The notes below the pieces were generated by a model. That model was not told the DNA's origin and ran no database searches. It worked only from the letters and a program-made list of their open reading frames with translations. 64,000 nt of DNA from Strigamia acuminata (lineage: Eukaryota; Arthropoda; Chilopoda; Geophilomorpha; Linotaeniidae): positions 992,001 to 1,056,000 of the forward strand of contig OX442316.1 in assembly GCA_949358305.1 (NCBI GenBank), given 5' to 3'. The first letter of the stretch is position 1. Each line of letters starts with the position of its first letter. Positions 20,382 to 31,090 of this stretch are shown here, one piece after another. A program made the translations under genes and the position numbers.

Positions 20382-22546
20382 ACACATATCCAGGCATTTC
20401 CATTCATCGTTTCTCATTCCCCTAATGAGTTGCATGTATTACTTGCTTAGATGAAATTCGATTTCTTAGAGTTTCTTTTTTTAAACAAAAAATTAATTCA
20501 AATATCGTTCAGATTAAATGACTGAGTTTGACTAAGTAAGGCTCGTTTTAATCCGGTGCAACCTGCAACATGAGAAGTACGGTGCACATCATTCAATATT
20601 AATTGCTACTGAAAAATAGTCAATTGAAATTTACAAGTTTACAAAAAACAGTACGGTACTGCATGTACACCCAATTCTGTTTTTACACCATTTCTTTTCA
20701 TCTAACATGGATAACAAAAAATTGATTCAAATTTTAACTGTAATTTTCTACGAAATGTTTGTCTTTATTTTCCTCTTTCTTTTTTATACACAGTGTTTTT
20801 TGCAACTTATACACTATACAGTGTAAAAACCGAATTGGGTGCCTTTGAAAAAAGTGTAATTACTGTACGTAATCAAATCGCGTTAATCTAGTGAAAATAA
20901 GGATCACTTTACTACCATATTATAATTTAATACGTGTTAATTTATTTTCAAAGTTTAAATCTTTTTTCATGGTTGCACCGGAGCTTTAAAACGTTAAGAT
21001 ACTGTCCTTATCTTCAGTCACATATCAAATTTTATGAATCAAAGATATAAAGATTAGAAAAAAATTTGAAAATTTAGAACTTCATTTATTCTAGATAAAA
21101 TAAAAGAAGTAAAATAAAAATAAAAAAAAGAATAAAAAAAACTATGCAAACTAATATTGAGAAAGAGTAGTAGGATATAATATTTAAAAGTAGGCCTATA
21201 TAAATCAATATTCGATGGTCTCATGCAATATTTGTGTTTGCATGTATTACTACTGTGACTAGCTGTGACCCAGTTTTTGTTATTCCATTTTAAAACTGAC
21301 TTATTTTTTAAAACATTTGTGGCTTTATGGTGTTGTTGTGTAGTTACACAAAACAATAAAGATTTTTGGAGTGTATCTTTAAATTATTTCCCTCGGTCTC
21401 GGTTCTAACCGCAACACGGTGCACCCAGAAGCGATATTTTTAACTTACTAACTAAATAAAGCAAAATTAGATTATTCATCTTATTAGCACTATTTATCTT
21501 GTAATTGAAGCAGCACATTACCACTTTGAGTGCTGCGCTCTGCTGCCGTCCTCAATTTTTCTTTGCTGTTTATTTTCAGTTAAATTTAGGTCTTGCCCCC
21601 GGGTTTGCTTCCTTTCATTTAGGAATTCTGGGTAGTTTCTTGGCTGTTATTGAGTTGCAAATAAGCTTCATGAAAGCCAAGCAATCTTACAATCTCCCTC
21701 TGGCAACTAGGAACATTGCAAAGGAATTTGATTTTTTTTCCTTATTTCCCCAAACCCTAAACACTGTACTATGCTAACCAAAAGGATACAGCCTCCAGCT
21801 TACTTAAATTTAATAGCAACTGCATTAAAAACTATCAACTTATTCACTCCCACAGAGAGTGAGAGAGAGAGAGAGAGAGAGAAGAGAAAATCGTATCAAA
21901 CTTTTCCACCTTGCAACCTTTATTGCTTTATTTCATTTTGTTTTGAGAGCATCCCATTTTTTTTGCCCTACAAAACTTGACATTCGACGTAATAACTTTT
22001 TTTCAAACAATAACATACAAGTAGCTGACAGTTCCTAACTTCTTCACTGTTGAAATAATCATTTCTTATTATTTTGACCTGCAAACTCAATTTTCTGAAA
22101 TGTGAGCAGCTGCTTTATTTTTATTTTTTATTTTTTATTTTTATTTATTTTTCTTATTATCATTTTCTTCGTCTTTGAAAAATTAAAAAGCTAACCTAGT
22201 TAGTTTACGTAATTCCAGAGGCTCCCAACTGTTTTCTTATTGCGAGTTTAGGTCAAAGGTTTCATGTAGCAAAACAAATGAACACAATAAGTAGTTTGGT
22301 CTTACTTTGTTCTAAATTCACCCAGGCATGGGTGTGCCTCAATACAGTCTTGGCAGTCTAGTAATGGAGGTGACCACAGGACAATCATCTACTTTCTACA
22401 GCCATTCTCCAGATGTGTGATGCACTGCAACACCATATTGTATAAGAGTTTAATTCTTATTTAATTCCTGCTTTATTCCGTAGCATGGAAGCTCTTGCCG
22501 ATGACTTGATTGCATCTAGCTCTAGCCGATTAATTTTATCGCTTTA
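20382..22546. other. 3' UTR and downstream flank of beat
   Basis: Several AATAAA hexamers lie in a tract near 21110-21140, and another at 21355-21360 is followed by a T/G-rich stretch, plausible as a polyadenylation signal. A GA microsatellite is at 21854-21882. No exon is recognised. Confidence 0.5.
20668..20841. mobile_element. Short inverted-repeat MITE in the beat 3' region
   Basis: CACCCAATTCTGTTTTTACAC at the left pairs imperfectly with GTGTAAAAACCGAATTGGGTG at the right, enclosing 174 bp with no coding capacity. It would lie in the beat 3' UTR if the transcript reaches the signals at 21110 or beyond. Confidence 0.65.
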
Positions 22547-22560
22547 TTGTCAGCAGATAG

Positions 22561-22810
22561 CAGTTTGGTTAGAATCGTAAGTTCCGATCCGACGTACTCC
22601 CACAACAAAGGACAAGAAGTGTGGGTGCGAAAGAGGGAATGGTTAGCACCAAGTAACCCCAGTCACGAGACGCTTTCACCGGGGCAAACTCGAGGTGTGA
22701 ATCCCAATTCTGTCCAACTTTTCTATTGTCGACCTTTCGCCCGGTGCCGTCGACGAGACCCCGTTCGCCAGCCAAGTGGCCCGACGAGACGAGACTTCCA
22801 CTCGTCCGGC
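22561..22810. other. GC- and CpG-rich island, unidentified
   Basis: About 250 bp is clearly richer in G+C and CpG than its neighbours and open in several frames: on + from 22547 (88 codons) and on - at 22569-22892 and 22676-22885. No domain is recognised. It could be an exon of an unknown transcript, a regulatory island or an inserted fragment. The minus-strand frame includes SSRRATWLANGVSSTAPGER, which I cannot place. Confidence 0.4.
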
Positions 22811-22892
22811 TAATGCTAAATGCTTGAGACTCCTTAAATTGCAATGACCATTGAATGACAATATTACACATTTTGAATGTGTCATGATTCAA

Positions 22893-24817
22893 TTTTGGGT
22901 ATTAACTTTATAACTTACCTTGATGGTGTTGGATCAAACATGTAAATGTATTTGGGTTCACAACTCAATTATACTTTTCAACACTAATTGTGAACAGTAT
23001 TCAAGCTTTTCCACTTTTTTTTACACCCATAGAAAAAAATGTCTTTAGAAAAGAATTTAGTGTTGGAGTTCGGGGGCACCATGGGGCCTTTCTCGTGCGA
23101 AAACTGCAAAACCTATAAATCCACTACTGGTATTTCTATTGAAAATGTCATTACAGAATACAGACACATTATTTCGATTGATTTAAATGTTCTGACTGTA
23201 TCTTCACCAATGCCAATACTGGATGTCCATTTTCCAACCGATTTAATTGAGTTGAAATTGTTTGTCACATTGAGCTTCTTATCCCATCACATTAGTGAGA
23301 CATGCTCAGAGTTGCAACCTAACCCACTTTTGTATTGTATTCTGCAATCTTTCTGGATTTTCCGCAAATGTCGAGAGTATTTTGGAGGCGAAGGAGAAGG
23401 GGAGCTAGCTATTTTTGAATTATTTTTGAATTATTTTTTTGAAAAGTTTGTTTAGTTTTTACATTTAATGGTGGTTATTTTCGACTAGCTTCACTGCAAA
23501 GCAAGTTCAATAAGTATTTAAGTCAATAAAGCTAAAGCTGCGTTTGAAAATAGAAAAATGGTTATACAGATTCACAGTCAACAAATATTTTGAATTCTGG
23601 ACTTTGGTTGAATGGTTTATTTTGTCTTGGTCATTGATTTCTTCTAACGCGTGTTTCCATTCTGAAGACATTTTACATGGCCATTTAGGTAGTATGATTC
23701 TTGAGTTTTATTTCAGTTTTTATTGGCTTCGTAAGAAGAAATTTTTACTTGTTTTGCTACATGCTAGAAAGGAAAATTGCCCTCAGCATGGCAACGGAAA
23801 ATGTGTTGACCTGAAAGGATTCTTTCACGTAAAGATGACAGTCTTACTAGCGCACATCTTGTGCAACAGCGATACATGTTTGAACGCACTGAATATACAT
23901 TTTAATTTGATTTTGGAGATTATCTCATTAGAGATTTTAATTGAAATTACGCAGCTTTAAATTGGCATTTATGTAATTGGCTTTGTAAAAAGGATTAAAG
24001 TTGACACCTTTTTTATGCAATTTGTTATTTAGCCACAAAAAGGCAATTACAAGTTTTACTACAAGGCGCCTTAAAGCGTACTGTTTATTGTGTTGACACT
24101 TTCCATACTCAATTTATTACAGATTTATTACAGATTTCGCTGCTAATTGCAGTTTTCTAATGAATTTTTTAACAGTCAAACTGCATTGCTGAACGAATGT
24201 ATTAGATAAAATTTAAAAACGAACTAGTACAATAAAAAAAAAAAAAAAAATCTAATAGAACTACAACTGAAGAGGAAAAATAAAAAAATTATTCTTAGGG
24301 TCCAAATTAGAAATAGCACTAAACTTATTTTTTTTCTTATGGTGTTGGAAGTAAGACGATGCCAAAGGAGGCTGTCACAAGGACCTAATTATAATAGATG
24401 TAGAGATATTGGATTTTACATCTCATGAAAAACTTGGCAATTGATTGATTTTTATGTGCCACCACATGGAGTACGCCAGAGAAAGCGTGTTACTATCTGG
24501 CGTCTTTTACTACCCTATTGGAATCAAATGACATCTTACAGGTGCTAATTCACATTTAATAGTTCTGACTTACATCTAAAGGGTGCCAAGAATACATAAA
24601 CTACTACCCCTGATGGTGGCTTAAGAGGTTTTGCACCTAACAAGTGACAACTGTTTCCAAAGTGATGGTTTTATCTTCTGTTCTGTTCTGTTCTGTTTCT
24701 CGTTGAAAACTGTTGACTTTATTAAGTTCAGTTCATGTAAGTTTGTTTTTCTTTCTAGTACCGTAATTGCATTCCGCCTACCTGTGATCCTGTTCAAATT
24801 TGCTCCTTTGGAGAGTA
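22893..24817. other. Intergenic, with two unassigned open frames
   Basis: Frames of 138 codons lie at 23039-23455 (ATG start, MSLEKNLVLEFGG) and 23544-23960 (TTG start), both on +. Neither has a recognisable domain, and the second is rich in aromatic and leucine residues as expected of AT-rich chance frames. No splice or promoter context supports them. Confidence 0.35.
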
Positions 24818-25592
24818 TACAGGGTGTCCCAAAAGTCTGAACCTCCCCAAGTAATTTCCAAAATACTTGAGATATCAGAAAACTGAAGAAAAACTCATAG
24901 GGGGAATCTTTCATTGCGAATCTGATGGGATCCTCAAATTTGACCTCAAAGGTCATTTTCAAGGTCATTCACTTGCTAACTTCTAAACCAATCAGGTTAG
25001 AGCAAAATTTCCAATTGCAAAGTTGTAGAGAACCATCTAATTAGTCTAGAACTGTTCTTAAAAAAATTATTTCTTACGGAAAAGTTTTGAGAAAAAAAGG
25101 TTTGAAATGTTAGTCTACTCAGCTTTGTAATCTAAAACTATCATGTGGAATGTATTTCCAAAATAAATTATTTCCTTTCTTTTGTGTTTCCTCTCTTCTA
25201 CTTACAAGTATGACCCAATAAAGTGTCCTAATTGAGGATTAGCTTGGTTGCCTCAATAGTTTTAAGTTACAAAGCTGAGTTACAAAGCTGAGTAGACTAA
25301 CATTTCAAACCTTTTTTTCTCAAAACTTTTCAGTAAGAAATAATTTTTTTAAGAACAGTTCTAGACTAATTAGATGGTTCTCTACAACTTTGCAATTGGA
25401 AATTTTGCTCTAACCTGATTGGTTTAGAAGTTAGCAAGTAAATGACCTTGAAAATGACCTTTGAGGTCAATTTTGAGGATCCCATCAGATTCGCAATGAA
25501 AGATTCCCCGTATGAGTTTTTCTTCAGTTTTCTGATATCTCAAGTATTTTGAAAATTACTTGGGGAGGTTCAGACTTTTGGGACACCCTGTA
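24818..25592. mobile_element. TA-flanked MITE with ~315-bp inverted arms and TACAGGGTGTCCC ends
   Basis: TA then TACAGGGTGTCCCAAAAGTC at the left mirrors GACTTTTGGGACACCCTGTA then TA at the right. The arms (about 24818-25133 and 25262-25592) are near-identical inverted copies with a ~130-bp unique loop. The TA duplication and ends suit the Tc1/mariner superfamily. No transposase. Open frames in the arms are by-products. Confidence 0.9.
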
Positions 25593-25730
25593 TAAATAAA
25601 TAAATAAGTAAATTATTAACTCCTGTTTATTGGGTCTTGACTTTGTTCACACGAAAGAGGTTGAACTGCAGTTTGATAAACACATTTCAATTTAATACTG
25701 TGCTACTAAAAAATTGTAATTTGGCCACTA
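25593..25730. other. Spacer between two MITEs
   Basis: AAAT repeat units and AT-rich sequence only. Confidence 0.6.
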
Positions 25731-26234
25731 TACTCTGGCAGACCTCAAGAGTGGCCTAACTCCCAGCCCATTACTTCTAACTGTAGACTGTGTCATACCA
25801 CCAGGAAAAGTAGTTTATGTTTGTTTTAAATTTTCTGGATTATTAAAATAAACGAAATGATGTAATTTGATTTGTTTTTTACAATAAAATTGTTATCCAT
25901 TAATAAAATGTATTTTTATGCTGTTTTTATTTCAACAGACAAGTTTGTTCAGTTTATTGGTTGTTTTGTCAGGAAAGCAAGCAATTTTGAATTTTTGATT
26001 AGTTATTTTGACTGGAAACAGTCATAACAAATCATAAAAAGTTAATCAATTTTTAAATGTTAATTAATCTAAACAAATAAATAAACATTGAATGATAAGA
26101 CTATTCCAAATCTAGGTAATCGATTACAATGTCTGTACTAGTGCGATTGCAATTCTTGTGATTTGTTCTATTTTCTGGTATCACTACAGCAGTAAAACGG
26201 CTCAGAAAGGCCACTCTTGAGGTCTGCCAGAGTA
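25731..26234. mobile_element. TA-flanked MITE, TACTCT family, copy 1
   Basis: The left end TACTCTGGCAGACCTCAAGA and right end TCTTGAGGTCTGCCAGAGTA are exact inverted repeats for at least 26 bp, flanked by TA. It shares internal blocks (AGGAAAAGTAGTT; TGTTTTTATTT; CAATGTCTGTACT) and the end pattern TACTCT..C...TCAAGA with the element at 45131-45515, so they are one family. About 504 bp, non-coding. Confidence 0.88.
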
Positions 26235-26294
26235 TAGTTGGTATGATGATTTTATTAATTTTAGATCACACTCAAAAGTTAACAGGCTGACATT

Positions 26295-27962
26295 CAACAA
26301 ATTTTTGCAAATCTTTTGTAAATCTTTAGTGAATTGTTTGTGAATTTCTATTAAATCTTTTGTGAATTTCTATTAAATCTTTTGTGAATTTTTGGTGAAT
26401 CTTTTGTGAATTTTTAGTGAATCTTTTGTGAATTTTTAGTGAATCTTTTGTGAATTTTTAGTAAATCTTTTGTGAATTTTTAGTAAATCTTTTGGGAATT
26501 TTTAGTAAATCTTTTGTGAATTTTTAGTAAATCTTTTGTGAATTTTTAGTAAATCTTTTGTGAATTTTTAGTAAATCTTTTGTGAATTTTTAGTAAATCT
26601 TTTGTGAATATTTTGTTAACCTTTGTGAATTTTTAGTGAATACTTTGTGAATTTTTAGTGAATACTTTGTGAATTTTTAGTGAATCTTTTGTGAATTATT
26701 CGTGAATCTTTTGTAAATCTTTAATGGATCTTATGCAAATCTTTTGTGAATCTTTTGCGAATTTTTTGTAAAATCTTTTGTGAATCTTTTGTGAATCTTT
26801 TGTAAAATCTGTAGTGAATCTTTTGCAGATCTTTAGTGAATTTTTTGCAGATCTTTAGTGAATCTTTTGCAGATCTTTAGTGAATCTTTTGCAGATCTTT
26901 AGTGAATCTTTTGCAGACTTTTAGTGAATCTTTTGCAGACCTGTTAAATATTTTGCAAATTACTTGCAAATCACTTAAAAATATCTTGCAAATTACTTGC
27001 AAATCACTTAAAAATATCTTGCAAATTACTTGCAAATCACTTAAAAATATCTTGCAAATATCTTGTAAATCACTTAAAAATATCTTACAAATTACTTAAA
27101 AATCTTTTGAAATCACTAAAAAAATCTCTTGGAATCACTTAAAAATCTCTTATAATTACTTGGAATCACTTAAAAATCTCGTGGAATCACTTAAACATTT
27201 TTTGGAATCACTTAAAAATCTCTTATAATTACTTGGAATCACTTAAAAATCTCGTGGAATCACTTAAACATTTCTTGGAATCAATTGGAAATTTCTTGTG
27301 AATCAATTGGAAATTTATTGTGAATCAATTGGAAATTTATTGTGACTTAATTTGAAATTTCTTGTGAATCAATTGGAAAAATTTTATAAATCTAGTGTGA
27401 TTCAATTGGAAAATTTTTATAAATCTGGTGTGATTCAATTGGAAAAATTTTATAAATCTGGTGTGATTCAATTGGAAAAATTTTATAAATCTGGTGTGAT
27501 TCAATTGCAAATCAGTTGAAAATATTTTGCAAATCAATCTCAAATATTTTGCAAATCAATCTCAAATATTTTGCAAATCAATCTCAAATATTTTGCAAAT
27601 CAATCTCAAATATTTTGCAAATCAATCTCAAATATTTTGCAAATCAATCTCAAATATTTTGCAAATCAATCTCAAATATTTTGCAAATCAATCTCAAATA
27701 TTTTGCAAATCAATCTCAAATATTTTGCAAATCAATCTCAAATATTTTGCAAATCAATCTCAAATATTTTGCAAATCAATCTCAAATATTTTGCAAATCA
27801 ATCTCAAATATTTTGCAAATCAATCTCAAATATTTTGCAAATCAATCTCAAATATTTTGCAAATCAATCTCAAATATTTTGCAAATCAATCTCAAATATT
27901 TTGCAAATCAATCTCAAATATTTTGCAAATCAATCTCAAATATTTTGCAAATCAATCTCAAA
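26295..27962 (+). repeat. 1.67-kb minisatellite built on an 11-bp module, graded in sequence
   Basis: The whole stretch is tandem repeat. From left to right the unit changes: 22-mers AATCTTTTGTG+AATTTTTAGTG (to ~26750); 22-mers with TTTTGCAGATCTTTAGTG (to ~26930); 33-mers CTTAAAAATAT+CTTGCAAATTA+CTTGCAAATCA (to ~27090); 10/11-bp units such as CTTGGAATCA (to ~27270); 22-mers TTGGAAATTTC+TTGTGAATCAA; a 33-mer with GGTGTGATTCAA (to ~27505); and finally homogeneous 22-mers AAATATTTTGC+AAATCAATCTC. All resolve into 10-11-bp modules. Because 22 is not a multiple of 3 and the unit lacks forward stops, all three forward frames stay open. These are not genes. Confidence 0.93.
27527..27962 (+). repeat. 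Homogeneous 22-bp block of the minisatellite
   Basis: About twenty copies of AAATATTTTGCAAATCAATCTC with no differences that I can see, in sharp contrast to the degenerate left two thirds. It represents the most recent amplification. Confidence 0.93.
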
Positions 27963-28146
27963 CAAGCTGGGATTTGTAATGCAGGGAAGCATTACACATT
28001 AGACTTCTAAACCCTGTCCTTTTGTCCCTAAATAAAACACCGAAATAATAGAAAATAAAATAATTAAAAAAAAAAAATTTTTTTTGCCAATATAAAGCAA
28101 AAACAAACAAAACCCACCAAAATTTGATATGATATGCTGCGGAATT

Positions 28147-28278
28147 GTTGCATCGGGGTTTGCGACAATCGGTTGCTACAATCGGGAAATAAATCGCGCG
28201 GAAAACTAGAAAATATTTCTAGTTCGATTTTATTTCGCAGCCAATCACAGCTCATTTGCAGCAAACCCCGGATGCAAC
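28147..28278. repeat. CpG-rich inverted repeat
   Basis: GTTGCATCGGGGTTTGC pairs with GCAAACCCCGGATGCAAC (one-base gap), enclosing about 100 bp with an inner near-palindrome ACTAGAAAATATTTCTAGT. A MITE nested in the larger element is likely. Confidence 0.6.
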
Positions 28279-28315
28279 GTATCCGCGGCGTATTCGCAAG
28301 TGTGAACCGTCTTCC

Positions 28316-28377
28316 TTCCATGAAAATTACGGAAATGACGTCGTCATGATGACGTCATTTCCGTAATTTTCATGGAA
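28316..28377. repeat. Long perfect palindrome (27-bp arms)
   Basis: The arm TTCCATGAAAATTACGGAAA plus TGACGTC is exactly mirrored after an 8-base centre (GTCATGAT). It contains two TGACGTCA/TGACGTC CRE-like cores. It could extrude as a cruciform. Confidence 0.85.
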
Positions 28378-28530
28378 TACACCGCTAAAAGTGCACTAAA
28401 ACCGGTTTATTAATTCAACCGGAGGTCGGAGAAATCTGAATACACCTTAGGATACTAATATAAGTATGCTCGATTTAATGCCGTTGTCCGTTTCGCTCTA
28501 GCTGCGGTAGTTTTTACGGAATCGTTGTAG

Positions 28531-28560
28531 ACGGACGGACGGACGGACGGACGGACAGAC
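28531..28560 (+). repeat. GGAC tetranucleotide microsatellite
   Basis: Seven GGAC units, the last with an A change, inside the TTAGACTTC element. Confidence 0.9.
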
Positions 28561-28817
28561 ATGACCGTTTCATAAGACTTTCTAAACATAGAGTTTAGAA
28601 GTCTAAAATTTTGCAAAACAGTTACAAATAGCTTGAAAAAGGTATGTCAGTCTGTTTACTATATTGAGTCTGTTTTAAAGACTTTACAAGCTTCTCATAC
28701 GAATGCACCTTAATTAAATAGAATAATCTGGCAGCTAGTGGACAAAATATAAATTTCTCATTCACGGCTGAGGTAGCAGAATGGGAGAATGCAAAAATTT
28801 CTTTTTCCACGATTGTA

Positions 28818-29052
28818 CAGCCATGCTCAAAAAATCTAAACCCTCACTCTATGCTGGCAATTGAAATTGTGAGTAATTTTGTGTTTTGTCACTAGGTTAA
28901 ACACCAGACATCAACAAGTGATTATACTTGTTATACTTGCTATCTGCTATACAAGTATTATGCAAGTTGGTGTCTCGTGTTTCACCCATTGGCAAAATAC
29001 AAAATTACTCACAATTTCAATTGCCAGGGTCCAGTTTCTTTGAACACGACTG
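28818..29052. mobile_element. Tc1/mariner-type MITE
   Basis: TA then CAGCCATGCTCAAAAAATCT at the left mirrors the right end CAGTTTCTTTGAACACGACTG then TA with a few mismatches. An inner arm CTGGCAATTGAAATTGTGAG is exactly complementary to CTCACAATTTCAATTGCCAG. 235 bp, TA duplication, no coding. Confidence 0.85.
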
Positions 29053-30954
29053 TACAGTGTACTGTACTCGTATATGAAATGTTGAAAGTTTGTGAATCAA
29101 AGTTTTTGAAAATTGTATTTCCGCACCATTTATATGACAGTATAAGTCACTCTTCTTCTTGGCCATAATCCTAATCCTTTTTTATATAGAGCATAACATT
29201 ATTTGCCTTTAACATGGTATAAAAAGATTTAACCACGATTTATTACGTATATCTATGCAACTGCTGAAGGGTACATACTAAATCTAAATGAATATTATCA
29301 ATATAAAAAAGATCTATCTGTCTCAATGTGCACTTTTATGAACAGAAAGGTTGGTCTTACCAAAGTAGGATCACAGAAGAATGCCCCAACCTGAAACCAG
29401 ATCAAATGACTTAGCAGCGGATCAATTCGGATGAGCAGGGCAAAAATATGTTTTGGGGAGCCCCGGTAATAACTTTCCCTGCAGATGAATTCAAAATTTT
29501 GGGTTCCAATTCCACCTGGAAACGGAAACTCCCTTCCAAGATGGGGATCGAGCGGAGGAAAATTCTTGACTTGTTTTCCTCCCATCATTCCATGTTTTGA
29601 ATAAACTCTTTATTTCAGGTGTTGCAGCCAATGAGCAAAAAATGATAGACATGTGAAATGTAAGATTTTACAGAAACCAGCAACATTTATTCTCTTTATT
29701 TTAGTGAAAGTTAGTGAAAAAGAAGAAAAAAATTACAAAACATTTTAATTACTTCAAGTGAAAGACTTAATTCAATGCTTTTGTTGGAAAAAAAGGGCTG
29801 AGACTCTGGCTCGAGTAACACGACCCTCTCCAAAGCTCGGGGTCAGTCATTAAGCCGGCTTGGTCACTAACTGTCCAAGAGAAGAAGTGCTGCCTACTCA
29901 TCAATGTTTTAGGTGAAAGAGATAGCCAAGGTGCAAGTCCCCTTTTCGGATTGGAAGTCTCGCAAAAGGATAGGATAGTTCACTCTGTTTCTATTAACTG
30001 CAACCTCTCAGAGTGGAAAAATCAATGGATTCGAAATGTATTACCATTCTCTCATGTCGAGAGTAGAGATTTAGTTGTTTGCCCTTGTGATCCCTTTCAA
30101 ATGCCACTTTGCAGTTTTATAGTACATCACATCTATGCTCGCATGGAAAGATGGAACTTGCCAAAAGAAACCCCTAACCAATCGATAAGATGATTTCAAC
30201 TTTTTTTTTTCCTCCACTACTTTTGGAATCAAAAATTACCATTTTTTGTAGCATAGAAAAAATGTTCTTTTGATGCTTCCATATGAAACGGAGGTAGTCA
30301 GGACTGACAGAAGCAATTTTCTGTAATGGTCTTTCAATCACTTGCCGCAAGCTTGGATATTTCTCCTAGATGCAATTTTATTTCACTTTTGTTTCTCTTT
30401 GATATTGAGTACGAAATGGCATCCATATAACTGTCGACTCTTCGAATGGGGTGTGTTAACAAATGGTTCTGTAGTGGAGAGAAGAAGAGAAGAGGAAAGA
30501 GAGAGAGAGAAGAAAAAATGTTGTTTAAAAAAAATTTACTGGCAAAAATGAAAAATAAAATTACACCAGGTGTTGTTTTTCTCCCACTAAATTTGAGTAT
30601 TAAATTATAGAAATGTTGATGAGAATGAGATGTCTACTAGGAATAAAATTGTTATTGATTAATTTTGCACTTTAGAAATTCAGATTGAAAACTTAATCTT
30701 TGTTTTGCTTTAAAAAAAATCTTATCTCCTTTGCTTCGCTGCCAGCACTTTCAATGTACCCACAGTTGTAATAAGAATGAATGATAAAATGCCATTTAAT
30801 TTAATTGTATTGAATAACTTGAAGTCTAGTTTGCAAATACCATGCATTTTTATACATGTTTAATTTAAAAGTCCACTACACATTCCATTCATTAATGTGA
30901 CACTTAGAATGTTTTATAGAATCTAATTGGTTGAAATAAATTTGTGTTTTAATG
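29053..30954. other. Intergenic, nothing identified
   Basis: A moderately GC-richer patch at 29330-29590 is open on the minus strand for 96 codons without a recognised domain. Another at 29790-30190 has an 80-codon + frame, also unrecognised. Purine repeat near 30479-30515. Confidence 0.4.
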
Positions 30955-31090
30955 TTAAAAATATGTTAAATAATAATAAAGTTTATTTCTGTTAAAAATA
31001 TGTTATAGAACAATAAAGTTTATTTCTGTCAAAAATATGTTATAGAATAATAAAGTTATTTCTGTTAAAAATATGTTATCGAATAATACA
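30955..31090 (+). repeat. 37-bp tandem repeat, about 3.7 copies
   Basis: Units begin TTAAAAATATGTTATAGAAT and end AATAAAGTTTATTTCTG, with small differences between copies. Confidence 0.85.

Larger units (their letters stand above)
27999..28606. mobile_element. Inverted-repeat element with TTAGACTTCTAAAC ends
   Basis: TTAGACTTCTAAACCCTGTCC at the left pairs with GAGTTTAGAAGTCTAA at the right. The interior contains a second inverted repeat (28147-28278), a perfect palindrome (28316-28377) and a GGAC microsatellite (28531-28560). It starts within 40 bp of the minisatellite end. It may be one composite element or nested insertions. Confidence 0.55.

Noticed and set aside
26295-27962. CRISPR array
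   Set aside because: Units are contiguous with no unique spacers and drift gradually, in a eukaryotic setting. It is a minisatellite.
27516-28010. Long repetitive open frames as protein-coding genes
   Set aside because: They are products of a 22-bp satellite that lacks stop codons. All three frames are equally open and give the same repeating string.
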